Source: Mercurialis annua (Eukaryota; Streptophyta; Magnoliopsida; Malpighiales; Euphorbiaceae). Taken from it: a stretch of DNA of 64,000 nt. This document shows positions 1 to 9,897 of this stretch, piece by piece. The stretch spans positions 37,908,628 through 37,972,627 of the forward strand of contig NC_065576.1 of NCBI RefSeq assembly GCF_937616625.2, written 5' to 3'. The notes under the pieces were generated by a model that searched no databases, was not told where the DNA came from, and saw only the letters and a program-made list of their open reading frames with translations. Numbering within the stretch: the first letter of the stretch is position 1; the number at the start of each line of letters is the position of its first letter. Made by a program: the position numbers and the translations under genes.

Positions 1-496
1 AGAATTCGGCCTCGTTCCTCGTCAAGAGCTTAACGGAACCATATGTATATCCCATCTTGTTGGGTTGTTGTTCGGCCGAACCACCTGGTTGACCAAAACG
101 GCTCGGTGTTTGGTTCTGTTCGGCCCTCCTGTACCCCTGATCGGCGGTGGATTGCCCAGAAAATAATCGCCCCAGGTTTTCCATTGCCTTGTTGAGGCCG
201 TCCAAGTTCCCTTGGATCTGCCTTTGGACCGACGTTTGGTCGGCCATGATGTTCCTCATTACCTCGGACATCTGATGCATAGCACCGTCGAACATCTGCT
301 TATTCTCCTGCGCTATCTCGCCCCTCATGGCCGAGAAATCGGCCTGTGATAAAGAAGGGCGAGAGGGAGGAAGCTGACGTGAGTAGTCTATCGTATCATC
401 GGTCGCGTCGTCGATCTTGTCCTTAGGCAGGTTCCCCTCGGTATCCGTTGTATTCGGCACCTTGTTTGATTGGTTCACCTGTTTGTCCTTGGCCAT
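1..496 (-). CDS. Gypsy-type retrotransposon gag, N-terminal part, cut by window edge
   Basis: An open frame runs on the minus strand from an ATG at 496 to the window edge with no stop, about 165 codons. It begins MAKDKQVNQSNK and is hydrophilic and rich in Q, D and N. A helical-looking stretch with MFDGAMHQMSEVMRN and MADQTSVQRQIQGNLDGLNKA follows, as is common at the start of plant gypsy gag proteins before the capsid domain. The frame lies about 125 bp downstream (minus sense) of a primer-binding site and an LTR, the correct place for gag. The base composition is richer in GC than the flanks. The capsid domain itself is outside the window, so the lineage is not certain; the tRNA-Arg-like primer site suggests a Tat/Ogre-type element. 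Confidence 0.7.
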   Translation of the reverse strand, partial: MAKDKQVNQSNKVPNTTDTEGNLPKDKIDDATDDTIDYSRQLPPSRPSLSQADFSAMRGEIAQENKQMFDGAMHQMSEVMRNIMADQTSVQRQIQGNLDGLNKAMENLGRLFSGQSTADQGYRRAEQNQTPSRFGQPGGSAEQQPNKMGYTYGSVKLLTRNEAEF

Positions 497-620
497 AGTT
501 TCCGATCTATCCGAATCTGATTCGTCTACTATGTCCCCTTCCTTCCGTTGTTGTCGGCGTATAGACCGAGCGTGCCTGGAATCGTCCTTAAAGTCCGTTT
601 TTGTGCTAACCATAAACTGG

Positions 621-638
621 TCCCCAGTGGAGTCGCCA
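621..638 (-). other. Primer-binding site, tRNA-Arg type
   Basis: On the minus strand the site reads TGGCGACTCCACTGGGGA, starting five bases after the end of the LTR. It closely resembles the reverse complement of the 3' end of a plant tRNA-Arg (…GGAGTCGCCA). Ogre-type gypsy elements are known to use tRNA-Arg. The match was made from memory. Confidence 0.65.
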
Positions 639-643
639 AAAGA

Positions 644-1119
644 TGTTCGCCTGGAAATATTCCGGACTCGAATCTTTAAATTTATAATTGGGATCGGTTT
701 GAGGTTTGATACTTTAATGAATCTATGAAGATACTCGCAGGGCTTGTTTGGTTAAAAGCACTTAACCACGTTATCTAAAAAGTAATAATCTGGGAGTTAT
801 GAACTCAGGCGAGATTAATACCGAAAACTACTCCTAAATTAAAACAATCCGGAGATTGCAAGATAAAAAGCACTAGGCTTGGTTTTTGATTGATTGATTT
901 GTTGATACAAAAATAATGAAGCTCTGAGCTATTTATAGCTCCTCATAATCAAGACTCCTAATTCAACTAAAACTAAGACTCTAATAGAAAATCACTCCTA
1001 ATGAATTACAAATTCCTAAATAGAAAAAGTAATAATAAAAAGGCTTCTATTTGGGCCTGATTCCCTAGCAAGCCCACATGAAATTCTTTACCCAGTAATT
1101 TCCTGGGCCGGTGTAAACA
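644..1119 (-). mobile_element. 5' LTR of the minus-strand gypsy element
   Basis: The segment begins TGTTCGCC and ends TGTAAACA on the plus strand, so it has TG…CA ends on either strand. It lies directly beside the primer-binding site and is about 476 bp. At 929-938 a CTATAAATAG box reads on the minus strand, pointing toward gag. The outer edge (1119) abuts copia-like LTR sequence without its first 17 or so bases, which suggests this gypsy element inserted into the copia-like LTR. Its own 3' LTR and target duplication lie beyond the window. Confidence 0.6.
929..938 (-). promoter_or_regulatory. TATA box in gypsy LTR
   Basis: CTATAAATAG on the minus strand is a strong match to the plant TATA consensus. 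It sits inside the LTR, about 290 bp from its gag-proximal end, and is oriented toward gag. Confidence 0.55.
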
Positions 1120-1716
1120 AATTCTAATTTCAATTTGTATTAGGATTTTAATTAGTGAAATATTTGGGAGAATGATAACTTTATTATCATTGGCTAATTA
1201 GGAAGTATAAGTCCAATTAGGATTAATACTCCTAATACCATATAGATTAATTATACACTATATATACCCTACTTTATTCACCTTTTAGAGTACACAAAAA
1301 ACCGAACACAAAATGTGAATAAGAGAAAAAGGGGGTGTGTGTGATGTGAGGAATATAAGTTAATTCTTACCTTTTTGGGTTACTTTTTGTAGAGAGTTAA
1401 ACACTTTGTGTATTTTTCTTTTAAGGGCGTATATATACTAGAGATGTTCTCTATTTGGTGATTCACCACCAATTTTGTACTCCTTTTGATGATTAGTGGA
1501 TGACTCGAATCGTTCGCTCGTGGATGTACGCTTTAATGCAGAACCACGTAAATCTCTTGTGTTATTTTATTATTTTGCTATATTGTTATTTGTTGATCAA
1601 ATCCATACTTAAATACCTACCGAATGGTTTCGATTCCGCTGCGCATACCAATCTGGTCAAGAACCGGTCATGACAATTGGTACCAAAGATTTAATATCAG
1701 TATCAATGTCACAACA
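1120..1716 (+). repeat. 5' LTR of copia-like element (5' truncated)
   Basis: Aligns base for base with 3001-3607, with scattered substitutions. It ends TATCAATGTCACAACA just before the primer site. A TATA-like stretch lies near 1257-1266. Confidence 0.8.
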
Positions 1717-2983
1717 ATTGGTTTTAGAGCCAATTTGGTTTTTTAGATTTATTATGGATTATAATTATTATGGCAAAATTATTATTTGGAGGATTTCGCA
1801 AGGCGCAATTGCTTGACACAAAGAAGATGTTTTGGAGATAGAGAAGCCACCAATTTTCAAGTGCCGAAAGTCGTTGAAGACAGACTTGGGTATTAAAATT
1901 CTTAAGGAGATTTTTGTGATGGAGATGAATATGCTACTTTAAACTACAAAGAAGAAAGGTATGACTTTTCTAAACACACAATTATTTGAGGATTTTATAG
2001 AGTCTTTGTAAGATGAATGATTGGGGTAATCTCTTTATACTCTCATTAAATTCTAGTAGTGATTTGAATTTAAAAATTGCTTTTAAGAGTTTGTTGAATG
2101 AAGAGTTTGTTTGGGCATGATCAGATTTTGATAAAATCATGATATTGGAAAAGAGATTTTGTTTGATTAAGTAGCAATCTTAGACACAAGATGGATTACA
2201 ACGTTTGTAATTTGGAATGGCGTCACTATTGGATCACTCATAAGTCAATTTGTTTGGAGATAATTAGATGAGGACTGAATGTTAGCGGTTACAGGCGAAT
2301 CAGGTTAGAGAACCAGTCTACGCTTAAAATTGCAGCATAATTGTTTTTTATCCAAACTTTATGCAGATTCAGGTTGTTCATATCACATTTGTGCCAATTT
2401 CGATTGGTTTTCCGTCTACAACTGAGTTGATAGGGGAGTGTAGTTATGGGTAACGGTCAATACATGCAGAATTTTGGGATATTGGTTCAGTCAAGGGCAA
2501 GATGCATAATTAGGCAGTTAAAACAATAATGAATGTTCAACATGATTTCTATATGCACATGTCTGGTATCTCAATGTATAAAACTACGAGTTTTATGGGT
2601 TATTTGGCGATGAAGTGAGATTGGATGCTACTCTTGTGATGTATGCTCATTGGGTTGGTCGACTTATGAAGATTAAGGGATATGCTACAGCCTCAATATT
2701 TTTTTTTTTTGATTTAATCATTATAGGCTACTAATGACGTTTGTTTCTGTTATCAGTTTTAAGACCAACAAAATTCGAAGCTTCGTGAAATTTTGATTGA
2801 TACACCCGGAGATATTAAATCTTCGAGTCATTTTGATTTCAGCAAGTTCAAGACGTTCTTGAAGCTTGTATGGTCCTCCTCAAAGAACCTCTTTTGAAAT
2901 AAGTTCAGTTTGAACTTAAATTGGAGAAGGTGGAGTACAACAGTAATCACAGTTTATTGGAGAATTCAAGTCAAGGTGGAGAT

Positions 2984-3607
2984 TGTTGGAATATGCCTAG
3001 AATTCTAATTCCAATTTGTATTAGGATTATAATTAGTGAAATATTTGGGAGAATGATAACTTTATTATCATAGGCTAATTAGGAAGTATAAGTCCAATTA
3101 GGATTAATACTCCTAATACCATATAGATTAATTATTCCCTATATATAGCCTACTTTATTCACCTTTTAGAGTACACAAAAAACCGAACACACAACGTAGA
3201 AATTAATGTGAATAAGGAAAAAAGGGGGTGTGTGTGATGTGAGGAATATAAGTTAATTCTTACCTTTTTGGGTTACTTTTTGTAGAGAGTTAAACACTTT
3301 GTGGGTTTTTCTTTTAAGTGCAAATTTACTAGAGATGTTCTCTATTTGGTGATTCTCCACCAATTTTGTACTCCTTTTGATGATTAGTGGATGGCTCGAA
3401 TCTTTCGCTCGTGAATGTACGCTTTAATGCAGAACCACGTAAATGTCTTGTGTTATTTTATTATTTTGCTATATTGTTATTTGTTGATCAAATCCATAAT
3501 TAAATACCTACCGAATGGTTTCGATTCCGCTGCGCATACCTTTCTGGTCAAGAACCGGTCATGACAATTGGTACCAAAGATTCAATATCGGTATCAATGT
3601 TACAACA
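2984..3607 (+). repeat. 3' LTR of copia-like element
   Basis: This is the complete 624-bp copy, with TG…CA ends and a preceding polypurine tract. It contains CTATATATAG at 3139-3148, a likely TATA box, followed by CT-poor leader sequence. Confidence 0.8.
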
Positions 3608-3917
3608 ATAAATGATATATATGCTCAATAAAATTAAAATCATTCAGTATCGTATCTGATTTCAAATTCGAATTATAAAACAATAATTAATGTAATAAAA
3701 TAAACAAATATAACACAAAATTTGCGTGATTTGACAATTGCAACAATGTATATATATATGCGAAATAATTCAGCCCTCTAATAATATAAAACTCATGTAT
3801 GGTCTTAGAACAAAGGACTAACTCATTCTAAAACCCCTAAAGTATACGTCATAATTTCAAAAGTCCTCCAACTTCATATTAGCTCTTTCTGACCCTTATC
3901 CTTTTGATACATAATTA
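3608..3917. other. AT-rich spacer
   Basis: No open frame or repeat boundary is visible. It may hold the decayed 5' part of the LINE that follows. Confidence 0.4.
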
Positions 3918-4570
3918 TTGACATCAGTAATTGGCGGGAGTTCTATGAGAATAACAGTTCAGATTGACATCTGTAAACCTCTTAAGAGAAGGATGAAGAT
4001 GAAGAGAAGTCCTAGTGCTTGGAATTGGATTAATTTTCATTACGAGCGTTTACCTATGTTTTTTTTATTGAGGAGTTCTAGGCCATTCGGAAAAATTGTG
4101 CGTTAAATTTTTTAATAATCCTATCCCTAAAGAGTTATTCCTTACAGTGTGAATATACAATTTTACATGAAGAAGAGTGTTACAAAACCTGATGAGAGGT
4201 GGCTGTGTTCGTTTAGTCCTCCTAGGGTTCAGAGGTTGATAATGAAGATGATGTGGCAAATTTGAATGGAAGAATAGGAAACAATCTTTGCATTGATAAT
4301 TCAAATAAAGTTGTTGAGTTTCAAAAAGGAAAGGATCATGTTAAAAAGGGACGTGGTGTAGCTGAGAATGATTTGATCAAATCGGCCAAAATCAATCCTA
4401 ATTATATTTCTAAGAATTTACTTAATGAGGTAGAGGATGAGTTGGCAGCTGACCGTAAGAGAAAAAGATCCAATGTGGAGATGATTTTGGCAATTAGTAA
4501 GACTTGGTCAAGTTTTCATAATATAGATATTGATTTTCGACTCAATCAGTTACATATAGGTGGGCCTTGA
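3918..4570 (+). pseudogene. LINE ORF1 remnant (zinc-knuckle region)
   Basis: The frame at 3918 contains ITVQIDICKPLKRRMKMKR followed by WNWINFHYERLPMF, the stretch that precedes the zf-CCHC_4 knuckle in plant L1 ORF1 proteins. In the next frame the DNA still reads LGHSEKLC, the second half of the knuckle, so the gene is frameshifted near 4060. A later frame (4253-4570) gives the charged C-terminal tail with KGKDHVKKGRG. ORF2 begins about 20 bp after its stop. Knuckle cysteines in the first half are lost, so it is not functional. The identification rests on motif order recalled for DUF4283/zf-CCHC_4 LINEs. Confidence 0.7.
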
Positions 4571-4591
4571 CATTCAAGCCTGCCTAAAGCA

Positions 4592-5331
4592 ATGAATTGC
4601 TTAGCCTAGAATTGTCATGGACTGACCAACCCATGCGCAATTAGATTTTTTTTTCTGAGCGAGACTTTGATCGGTTTTGCTTGTGTGTAGGCTCTCCAAA
4701 GAGCCTTGGGGTTTGAAGGGTTTTGCTCGATTGATTGTATTGGTAGAAAAGGTGGCTTAATGATGATGTGGAAGAGTATGTATGATGTTGATATCGTTGA
4801 AATCTGTGAAAATTTTATCGATATTATTGTGAAAGGTACCAGAGGAGTAGATTATTGCTTAGAGGTTTCTATGGCTTTTTGGAGAGGGGGAGGAAAAGGG
4901 AGTCTTAGGAGTTATTGGTGAAATTGAGCGATTCGAGCAATCTCCCGCGGTGTGTTCTAAGAGACATTAATGATATCCTGCTCCAAGAAGAGAAAAGAGG
5001 AGGAATTGTCTAGCCTACTTGGCTGTTGAATGGTTTCCGAGAAGCGATATCGGACAGTGGCTTGGTGGATTGGGGCCTTTGGCTATTAATTTACTTGGAA
5101 TAGAGGGAGAATTCCGCTGATAGAGTTGAGAAGCAGCTTGACAGAGCTCCGAGTGGATGGAGTTATTCCCGGAGACTAGAATTGCTAATTCTAAAGCTTC
5201 TATGTCATACCACTTACCGAATTTTTTGACTAATGTTGCGACTCACATGTATGAGCGAAAGTTTTCCTTCAAAGTTTATAATTCCTAGAAAAACTTTAGT
5301 GCTTGAAAGTGGTGGAGGAAGGGTGGAGCGG
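4592..5331 (+). pseudogene. LINE ORF2, endonuclease part, broken
   Basis: At 4592 the frame reads MNCLA-stop-NCHGLTNPCAIR, the start of a plant LINE endonuclease (WNCRGLGNP), with the tryptophan codon turned into a stop. Frames to 4920 give GFEGFCSIDCIGRKGGLMMMW, which matches the usual FDG…VGRSGGLALLW region. Further on, in changing frames, the sequence gives RDINDILLQEEKRGG (normally GDFN), and WLLNGFREAISDSGLVD. There are several stops and shifts. The gene is then cut by the LTR at 5332 and resumes at 8259. Confidence 0.75.
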
Positions 5332-5623
5332 TGTAACACCCCGTATTTTTCCGGCTTGTTCCGATAAGTTTTTCGATGTGTTTTGGGTTGATCATTGGTG
5401 GTTTGGTTCCTTGGAACTTTATTTTGGTTTGTACAATAGTTATTTTGATGTTTGGGTTTGTTTTGAGTGTGGATCGAATTTGGGATTAAAGCCTAGAAAA
5501 TCAATATATTTGGAAGTAGAGGGTGTATTACGGGCGTGACAGGAGCATCATTCGTGATACACCATCACAGGCACGATTCTATCATCTCGGGCGCGACGCG
5601 GCACTGTAGGGTTCACTGTTTTG

Positions 5624-5633
5624 CTATAAATAG
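5624..5633 (+). promoter_or_regulatory. TATA box in solo LTR
   Basis: CTATAAATAG lies about 290 bp from the start of the LTR, in the sense direction. Confidence 0.5.
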
Positions 5634-7335
5634 CTTCTTAACTTGATTCTTTCAGCCCTTTTTCACCCTATCAGACCTAATGCGACCCTACACTTAGATA
5701 AACCCAATTTTTATCATTCGTTTATGATTCTTGGTGGGTTTTAAAATTGATTGGTGATTGTTTTTCTGTTTTGTGATTCCTACGCGATTTGCTTGTGGTG
5801 TTCTTCGTTGGTGTGATTTATGGCTTCATCATTTCTGGTCCAGACTCTTCCCTATAGTTTATTCTTTATTAAAACTTGTTATTATCACTCTAAGATATTG
5901 TATTCCATCTCTTATGTATTGGTGAATCGTTGTTAATGATTATTGCGTAGAATTGCATGTTTAAAGTGTTTTAATGATTTAAATCTTATAAATGATGTGG
6001 TTTATAATCTGATTAGTATGATATAAAAAGAGTTTAAAATGTTTATAATCTGTTTTGTTAATTATATGTGGATTGGCATGATTTTGGCATTGTTTTGGTT
6101 TGATAAAACCTACGATTTGCGCGTTTGGCGATATTCGAAAATTTTGAGCGCTGTGTTCATGATCATGTTTTAGAATGTTGTACCTACTGATGTTAGGTGT
6201 ATATTAGGATATATTAAATTTTTTAAATCAGTTGTTATGTATTTCGATTCATTGGATTTATGATTTAAACTTAATGACATGTTTAGACAATTTCTAACAA
6301 AATTGCGATATTGGTTGTTTAAGTGAGATTGGTTATGTTAGATCCGAATTATTTTAGAATGAGGTATATAAGCATGATATATTACTGATCTAAGGTGTTT
6401 AGTTGTCGGTTCATACTTTGGATTTTGTCTGGGCATGCTTGGTGAATCTAAGGCTGGATTATTGGCTTAATATGTTTAATTATACATTGGGTTGTTATTA
6501 TTATTGCTTGAGGTTATTGTTGCTGCCCATAAACATTTTTGGAACTGTTTGTATGACTTTGGTATGTTGGTATTGTTTAAACTTGTTGGGCAAACATTTC
6601 ATGTTGGTTGATTATAAGATTGGAAATTCTATGACATGAATAATTGTTGGTTTGATTAATTGGTTCATATATGAGCTTATGCTTTAGATATGTATACATG
6701 CTTGTTGGAATCATTTTAATTGATTTGGCACGCTGGTGTCTACTCTAGGTGGTTTGGCCAACTGTGGCTAGTTTGAAGCATATTGTATAAGTGTTTCCTT
6801 GTCGTTAAGTTATATTGAGTTCCATGGTTTTCAAATGAATAATGTTTTGATTTAAAAGTTTCAGATTTAACTTTGATTTTATTCTGGCATATCTTTGGGC
6901 CGGGTTAGACTTGGATCGCCCGACATGTGAGATTAAGCTTGAAGGCTAATTCACTACTCTAGATTTTCACTTGATTTAAAAGTTTTAAACTAAGTTATAT
7001 AAGTACTCTGGATTATATTTTCAATGGGAACTCAAGTATGCTTAACTTATGGTTTGACTCTAGTATTACTTTAAATATGGAATGTATATATATGGATGTT
7101 GTGCTTTGGATTATACTTTGTCTTGTTATTGAGATGCTAGTCCTATGTGGTGTCCAGTATTTTAGAGTTAGGGGATGAATCGTTTTTAACTTAAGCTTTG
7201 TTTCTAGACCCGTCGACTGTTTGTGCTTCAGAGTCAGAGCAGGTTTACGTTGCTTGCCAGATTATCACGTGGATTCGCAAGCTGTGAGTTTGTATCGCTA
7301 GTTACCGCTTTATTAAGTAAATTGTGTCTTTTGAT

Positions 7336-7485
7336 ATATACATATGTGTGTGTATATATATATATATGTATATACATATGTATACACACATATATACATA
7401 TGTATATATATACATATGTATATATATGTGTATACATATGTATATACATATATATACATATACATATGTATACATATATATATGT
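7336..7485. repeat. TA/TATATG microsatellite inside solo LTR
   Basis: About 150 bp of alternating TA with interspersed ATATACATATG units. It makes spurious open frames on both strands rich in Y, I, C and V. Confidence 0.9.
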
Positions 7486-8258
7486 TTATGAACTGTTTTT
7501 AAACCATTATGGATTTGGATTGGAACGAGCTACTCGATAGGCTTATATCGAGACTGTGTGCACCGGTAAGTACTCTGGGATCGGCAGACTAATGTCTTGC
7601 TTACGCTGGGAATTGACGAGGATTTATTCCTGTCAACTCTGGTATTCAGTGTGATACGTCGCACTGATGCTGGGATCATTTCAATACAGTAGTTCCATAA
7701 TGTTATTTATATTAGTATAAAAGTGCTTTGAGGTTTTAAAGGTTTTCACTTAATAAATGTAAATAGTTGTATGAACTCATCTCAGTATATCTGACCAAGT
7801 TGTTTTCCCAGTTTTCCAGGTTTATGATTTTAAGAGCTTGGGGTTGATATCCGTTTTCTTGATTCCTTCAAAGGTTCTTTTGTTTTTAATAAAACTAGTC
7901 AAATGTTTATTCTCTTAAACCGCAGTAGAACTAGTTAGTCTTTATGATTATTGTACTTTGGTTTGTCGGATTGGTCCGACTGTTTATTTATGTTGTTAGC
8001 ATGTTATACTCTGAATTCGATGTTATATAAGCATGCTGCTGGAGTCTCGGGTTTTAGCCGAGCATTTCAGATATTTAATTTGTTTATATTTGTTATATGA
8101 ATTTCTAGTCTTAGGTTCGAGTCTCGGTTGCCCCTGAGAAGTGGTTTTCTTGCAGGTTTATATGATTGTATCTTTATCCGCGAGACTTGCTACATGTTTT
8201 GTTACAACCATACCCATATTCTAGCACCGGTCGCGATCCATGAAATTGGGTCGTGACA

Positions 8259-9480
8259 AGCGACATTTTATCTGGTGATATCCAGGATAAGTTGGCTGAA
8301 GTTCGCCATAGGCTGATTTATTGGGGAGGAAGACTGGTCCTAAATTTAAAAAAGAGACTCTTTAATTTAAAACAGTAGATGAAGTCTGCTTAAAGTGCAT
8401 ATGGTAGAAATGAGAATAATAAATACATGGGGCTTGTCAAAGAATATGAAAATTTGTTGATGGAGGAGGTTACATAATAAAAACAAAGATCTAAATGTCA
8501 TTGGCTAGCAGAAGGAGACGCAAACACTTGGTGTTTTCATAATTCAGCTTCAGTTCGTTAAAGGAAAAATCTAGTAATCAAGCTAAAGGATGAGTTGGGA
8601 GAATGGCGGAGTTCGAAGAAAGAAATTCATGATATTTATACCTGGTATTTTCCTGATATTTCCTCATAGTCTGAGGTTTGTGTTGAGGCTTTTGATGAGA
8701 TTTCCCCTATACTAGCAATGAGCAAAACGACTAGCTAAAATCTACTATCTCGTTTGGAGGTTAAAAAGGTCGTGTTCAGTATGCAAAATGACAAATCCCT
8801 AGATCCAGATGGATTTAACCCTTCTTTTTACAAAAGTTATTGGGGTATTATGGGTGAAAAAAATAGGCCAATTCCGCTATTTTTTGCTCAATCTCTCGTG
8901 GAGTAAAATTTGTAGTGATATTTTTAAAGTCGGGCATATGTAGGAAGGGATGAACGATACTACGATTGCCTTAATTCCACAAAAGAAAACATCAAAACCT
9001 ATGAGTGATTTGAGACCAATTTTGCTTTGTAATGTGGTGTACAAAATTATCTCAAAAGTTACGACGAACCGAATGAAGAAACTGATGCTAGTTATTATCT
9101 CGGAGAACCGAATAAAGAAAATGACGATTGTTTCCTAATTTTTTGGAGCTACGATGGATGAAATGGGCGTTGTAAAGGATGCTCTGGATCGGTACGAGTT
9201 ATTGGAGGTTAAAGGGTAAACATCTAAAAATCAAACATTCTTTTCATCAATAATGTTCCGTTGGAGGATATTGTAAATTTTTATAGTGTTATGGTTGTGG
9301 CTCAAGCGGATACTCAGAGTTATAGTTTGGGTTTGTCTTCTTTGATAGTAATATTTTCAATTCTTCAGAAGGACCTTCCTCCCATTTCTCATACATATGT
9401 ACGTACAAATGATGACTCGGGTAACATGACTCTCAATCATATTATTGATGATGCTAGTCATTATTTTTTTGATTAAATTA
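8259..9480 (+). pseudogene. LINE ORF2, reverse transcriptase part, broken
   Basis: This continues the LINE cut at 5331. In shifting frames it gives GDIQDKLAEVRHRLIYWGG, then KCHWLAEGDANTWCFHNSAS, which is the usual linker to the reverse transcriptase (…GDRNTKFFH…). Next come DPDGFNPSFYKSYWGIMGE and the frame 8950-9138 with ALIPQKKTSKPMSDLRPILL, both from the fingers region of LINE reverse transcriptases. The catalytic palm (FADD) region is missing. The text jumps at about 9138 to material resembling the downstream QKSxxFFSSN…YLGLPS region (9240-9470). It is a dead internal-deletion copy on the plus strand. Confidence 0.75.
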
Positions 9481-9897
9481 GATAGAACGAATATAAGTAC
9501 ATGCTAGAGATGATTCCATTCATCACAAGCATCCTATTAGACAAATGGCTGCAAGGAAAAAATTGTGTCCTTTAAGTGATTTGTTCCTTTTTTTTATTTT
9601 GATTAATCGATAAGTGTATTACGCCACAAAAAATGATAAAACTAAACCACCAAATTTTTTGCACAAAAAATGACTCACACTTACTAGAAGCTATAATTAA
9701 GAAAGATGGAAAAAAGTCATAGGTCCGCGAATAAAATACAATCAGAATTTCTAAATAAATCTAAATCGGAATAAAAAAACTTCTATAACGACACTTAAAA
9801 TGAAAAGCTGCATTTATAAATCAGTTAAAAGCCACCTAATTCTTTCTAGAATTATTGTCCAAAGAAATTCTATCATTTCTACACTTTTAGACCTCTA
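9481..9897. other. AT-rich spacer
   Basis: I see no gene and no clear element ends here. It is probably the eroded 3' end of the LINE plus unassigned sequence. Confidence 0.4.

Larger units (their letters stand above)
1120..3607 (+). mobile_element. Non-autonomous copia-like LTR element
   Basis: Two long direct repeats (1120-1716 and 2984-3607) are almost identical by eye and flank 1267 bp without any long open frame. The 5' LTR ends in ACAACA and is followed by a degenerate initiator-Met-type primer site (TTGGTTTTAGAGCC, from 1718). The 3' LTR begins TGTTGGAATATGCC and is preceded by a purine tract AAGGTGGAGAT (2973-2983). This is standard copia layout. The interior shows no recognisable integrase or reverse transcriptase, so the element would have to be mobilised in trans. 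The first ~17 bases of the 5' LTR are missing, replaced by the neighbouring gypsy LTR. Related LTR fragments occur at 34340-34551 and 40141-40427. Confidence 0.75.
5332..8258 (+). mobile_element. Solo LTR of a Tekay-like gypsy element, inserted in a LINE
   Basis: The segment starts TGTAACACCCCGTATTTT and ends GGGTCGTGACA, both typical of long plant Tekay/Del LTRs. The flanks agcgg (5327-5331) and agcga (8259-8263) form a 5-bp target duplication with one mismatch. LINE reading resumes immediately after it. No internal region or second LTR is present, so it is a solo LTR of 2927 bp, most simply left by recombination between two LTRs. A plus-strand TATA box lies at 5624-5633. The open frames inside it have no recognisable product. 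Confidence 0.85.

Noticed and set aside
417..728. Plus-strand frame of 103 codons at the left edge
   Set aside because: It overlaps gag, the primer site and the LTR of the minus-strand element and starts with TTG; the minus strand carries the real coding sequence.
7223..7540. Tyr/Ile/Cys-rich frames on both strands
   Set aside because: They are made by the TA/TATATG microsatellite inside the solo LTR.
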